Below, piece by piece: positions 61,579-64,000 of a DNA stretch of 64,000 bases (positions are counted from its first letter, which is position 1; every line of letters begins with the position of its first letter). The DNA is from Demequina phytophila. Lineage in GTDB: Bacteria; Actinomycetota; Actinomycetes; Actinomycetales; Demequinaceae. A program made the position numbers and the translations under genes. A model generated the notes under the pieces. That model made no database searches and was not told the origin of the DNA. It saw nothing but the letters and a program-made list of their open reading frames with translations. The DNA lies in the NCBI RefSeq assembly GCF_000971135.1, contig NZ_BBLW01000008.1, positions 62,001-126,000 of the forward strand. The letters run 5' to 3'.

Positions 61579-62397
61579 TCAGCGCGCGGCGAGCGCCTTG
61601 CGGCGTCGGCGCGCACCGACCTCGCCGATGATGACCGCGGCGAGCGCGACCAGGAACATCAGCGTGCCGATCACGTTGACCTGCATCGGCACGCCGCGCT
61701 GCGCCGCGCCCCACACGTACATGGGGAACGTCACGGTCTGGCCGGAGTTCAGGTTGGTGATGATGAAGTCGTCGAACGACAGGCTGAACGCCAGCAGCGC
61801 CGCGGACAGGATGCCGGGGAACACCAGCGGGAACGTGACCTTCCAGAAGGTCTGCCATTCGTTCGCGTACAGATCCGCCGCCGCCTGCTCGAGGTTGCCG
61901 TCGAGACCCGCGAGCCGGGACTTCACGGTCACCACGACGAACGAGATGCAGAACATGATGTGGGCGATGAGGATGGTCCAGAAGCCCAGCTGCCCGCCGA
62001 GGCCCGCCGCGACGAAGAGCGCGAGCAGCGAGGAGCCCATCACGATCTCGGGCGTCGCCATGGGGAGGAACAGCACCAGGTTCATCGCGGTGCGGCCGGC
62101 GAAGCGGTGGCGCACCAGACCGAACGCCGCGAACGTGCCGATCACCGTCGCACCGATGGTGGCGAGCAGGCCGATCTCGATGCTCGTGACCACGGAGCTG
62201 CACAGGTTGTTCGGAGCGCAGGGGTGCAGCCAGTTGTCCCACGTGAACTTCTGGAACTTGTAGAGGTTGCGCGCCCCGCTCGAGTCGTTGAACGACATGA
62301 TCGCGACGATGATGTTCGGGATGTACATGTAGAGCAGGACCAGGAGCCCGCCCGTGAGGACCAGGTGGCTCCCGATCCAGCGGCCGATGCGCGTCAT
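61579..62397 (-). CDS. potC: Spermidine/putrescine-type ABC transporter permease (PotC-like)
   Basis: 272 residues, six membrane helices. The cytoplasmic EAA loop reads EQAAADLYANEWQTFWKVTFP, which contacts the ATPase. ATG overlaps the stop of the upstream permease (TGATG). Role by family and gene order. Polyamine specificity is inferred. Confidence 0.9.
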   Translation of the reverse strand: MTRIGRWIGSHLVLTGGLLVLLYMYIPNIIVAIMSFNDSSGARNLYKFQKFTWDNWLHPCAPNNLCSSVVTSIEIGLLATIGATVIGTFAAFGLVRHRFAGRTAMNLVLFLPMATPEIVMGSSLLALFVAAGLGGQLGFWTILIAHIMFCISFVVVTVKSRLAGLDGNLEQAAADLYANEWQTFWKVTFPLVFPGILSAALLAFSLSFDDFIITNLNSGQTVTFPMYVWGAAQRGVPMQVNVIGTLMFLVALAAVIIGEVGARRRRKALAAR

Positions 62398-63251
62398 CAG
62401 AGCAGCTCCTCCGTTCCAGCCTTGCGGACGTAGACCAGCACCATGGCGACGATGATCACCATGAGCGACACGGACAGCGCGCCCGCAAGCGCGTAGTTGC
62501 CCTGCGTGGTGAAGAGGCTCTGGATCACGTTGCCGACCATGCGCTCATTCGGGCTGCCGAGCAGCTCCGCGTTGATGTAGTCGCCGGTCGCCGGGATGAA
62601 CGTGAGCAGGGTGCCGCCGACGACGCCCGGGAGCGACAGCGGCCACGTGACCTTCCAGAACCGCGTGAACGGATTCGCGTACAGGTCCGCCGCGGCCTCG
62701 TTGAGCTTCGGGTCCATCTTCTCGAGGCTCGTGTAGAGCGGCAGGATCATGAACGGCAGGAAGTTGTAGGTGAGGCCGGCGACCACCGCGACCGGGGTCG
62801 CGAGCAGGCGGCCGTCGTCACCCATGAGGTGCAGCGCCTGCAGCGTGTTCACCACGAAGCCGTCGTCCGCGAGGATCATCTTCCACGCGAGCGTGCGGAT
62901 GAGGAAGCTGGTGAAGAACGGCGCGATGACCAGCACCAGCATGACGGTCTTCCAGCGTCCCGCCTTGAACGCGATCGCGTACGACAGCAGATAGCCGAGG
63001 ATCAGGCAGAAGAAGGTCGCGATCGCGCCGTACCAGAGCGACCTCAGCATGACCGTGCCGTACTCCGACAGCGCGTCCCAGTAGTTCGCGAGGTGCCACG
63101 TCACGTCGTAGCCCGTGAGCACCGAGCCCTCGGGGTCGTACAGCGACGTCGCGAGCAGCGAGTAGAACGGGACGACGAAGAAGATCGCGAGCCAGACGGC
63201 CGCCGGCAGGATCAGCAGATAGCCGGTGCGCTTGCGAGCGGTGGCGATCAC
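62397..63251 (-). CDS. potB: Spermidine/putrescine-type ABC transporter permease (PotB-like)
   Basis: 284 residues, six membrane helices, EAA loop NEAAADLYANPFTRFWKVTWP followed by LPGVVGG. GTG start at 63251, one base after the potA-like stop. Pairs with the PotC-like subunit. Confidence 0.9.
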   Translation of the reverse strand: MIATARKRTGYLLILPAAVWLAIFFVVPFYSLLATSLYDPEGSVLTGYDVTWHLANYWDALSEYGTVMLRSLWYGAIATFFCLILGYLLSYAIAFKAGRWKTVMLVLVIAPFFTSFLIRTLAWKMILADDGFVVNTLQALHLMGDDGRLLATPVAVVAGLTYNFLPFMILPLYTSLEKMDPKLNEAAADLYANPFTRFWKVTWPLSLPGVVGGTLLTFIPATGDYINAELLGSPNERMVGNVIQSLFTTQGNYALAGALSVSLMVIIVAMVLVYVRKAGTEELL

Positions 63252-63252
63252 C

Positions 63253-64000
63253 CTAGTCCTCCTCGACGATGCCCGCGTCGACGTCCTGGGAGGCGTCGAG
63301 CAGGAACGCGAACTCGGGACGCCACGACACGTCGACCGTGGTGCCGACCGGGATGAGGCCGCCGCGACGCCCGGTGTTCTGCTCGAAGCAGATGATCTCC
63401 TGGCCCCACGGCATGCGCACCGTGTAGTCCGTGGAGACGCCCAGGTAGCTGGCGTCCACGACCACGCCGCCAGAGATGGAGCTGCCGGGGGCGTCGATCG
63501 CGGTGCCCTCGGGCTGGATCAGCACCTTCTCGGGACGGATGCCGAGCAGCACGTCCTTCGCGTCGGTGTGGACCTTGCTCGCCTTCACCGTCGCGACGGT
63601 GCCGTGCATGTCGGCCTTGACCACCGCATCGTCGCCCGTGCCCTCGCGGCCCACGACGGTGGCGCGGATGAGGTTCGAGCGCCCCAGGAAGTTCGCGACG
63701 AAGGTCGTGTGGGGGTTCGTGTACAGGTCGTACGGCGAGCCCATCTGCTCGATGACGCCCTGGTTCATCACGGCGACGGTGTCGGCCATCGACATGGCCT
63801 CCTCCTGGTCGTGCGTGACGTGGACGAAGGTGATGCCCACCTCCTCCTGGATACGCTTGAGCTCGACCTGCATCGCGCGGCGCAGCTTGAGGTCGAGCGC
63901 GCCGAGCGGCTCGTCGAGCAGCAGCACCTCGGGGCGGTTGACGATCGCTCGGGCCAGCGCGACGCGCTGCTGCTGACCACCCGAGAGCTGGCCGGGGCGC
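63253..64000 (-). CDS. potA: Spermidine/putrescine-type ABC transporter ATP-binding protein (PotA-like), 5' end cut by window edge
   Basis: About 248 C-terminal residues. Visible: signature [16 protein letters not shown], Walker [18 protein letters not shown]-loop [13 protein letters not shown], then the C-terminal TOBE-type domain ([10 protein letters not shown]). The Walker A is beyond the right edge. Followed within a few bases by potB and potC, and the substrate-binding protein is probably outside. Confidence 0.9.
   Translation of the reverse strand, partial: RPGQLSGGQQQRVALARAIVNRPEVLLLDEPLGALDLKLRRAMQVELKRIQEEVGITFVHVTHDQEEAMSMADTVAVMNQGVIEQMGSPYDLYTNPHTTFVANFLGRSNLIRATVVGREGTGDDAVVKADMHGTVATVKASKVHTDAKDVLLGIRPEKVLIQPEGTAIDAPGSSISGGVVVDASYLGVSTDYTVRMPWGQEIICFEQNTGRRGGLIPVGTTVDVSWRPEFAFLLDASQDVDAGIVEED

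Overview
The window is high-GC DNA (roughly 70% G+C by eye) from an actinobacterium. The ribosomal gene order, the type-Z S14, the 187-residue short-lid adenylate kinase, the rpmG-hadA-hadB-murB-aspC-tRNA-Trp-secE-nusG backbone and the protein sequences fit the order Micrococcales (Demequina- or Cellulomonas-like). That placement is an inference from remembered families, not from a database search.

Region 1 (1-33,109, all minus strand) is the information-processing supercluster. In transcription order it reads tRNA-Trp, secE-nusG, rplK-rplA, rplJ-rplL, rpoB-rpoC, rpsL-rpsG-fusA-tuf (str operon), rpsJ to rpsQ (S10 operon), rplN to map (spc operon), then infA-rpmJ-rpsM-rpsK-rpoA (alpha operon, rpoA cut by the left edge). 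rpsD does not lie between rpsK and rpoA. Three small genes for HEAT/LRV-like repeat proteins lie between map and infA. Good sigma70-type promoters with 17-bp spacers can be read before infA, rpsJ, rpsL, rpoB and rplJ, and hairpin terminators or attenuators follow rplO, tuf, rplL and rplA. The rpsJ and rpsL leaders share a 26-nt element.

Region 2 (33,110-46,621) is mostly plus strand. It holds an AbiEi-like/DUF559 endonuclease-fold gene flanked by 48-bp repeats, a PLDc_N/SHOCT membrane protein, an aspartate aminotransferase, an ABC-2 drug-type exporter, two low-complexity exported proteins, an EnvZ/OmpR-type two-component system, a NarL-type two-component system, and a MacB/FtsX-like ABC exporter that the NarL system probably controls.

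Region 3 (46,622-58,294) is mostly minus strand: murB coupled to an MFS permease, a second MFS paralogue divergent from a LacI regulator, an NCS2 purine permease, hadB and hadA, two tandem membrane-anchored EEP-family proteins, an alpha/beta hydrolase divergent from a TetR regulator with two clear operator palindromes, and rpmG. The conserved genes look like an old block opened up by accessory insertions.

Region 4 (58,364-64,000) has tRNA-Met and tRNA-Thr, a YcaQ/AlkX-like winged-helix protein, a class-III aminotransferase and a convergent spermidine/putrescine-type ABC transporter (potA cut by the right edge). Together these suggest polyamine uptake and catabolism.

The most unusual signal is not a gene. 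The decamer GGGACGATGC occurs 15 times in 64 kb against about 0.3 expected by hand calculation. It is mostly intergenic, sometimes in inverted pairs that form terminator-like hairpins, and inside genes it keeps a fixed reading frame. Two further dispersed palindromic repeat families are present. I saw no CRISPR array, prophage, insertion sequence or rRNA gene.
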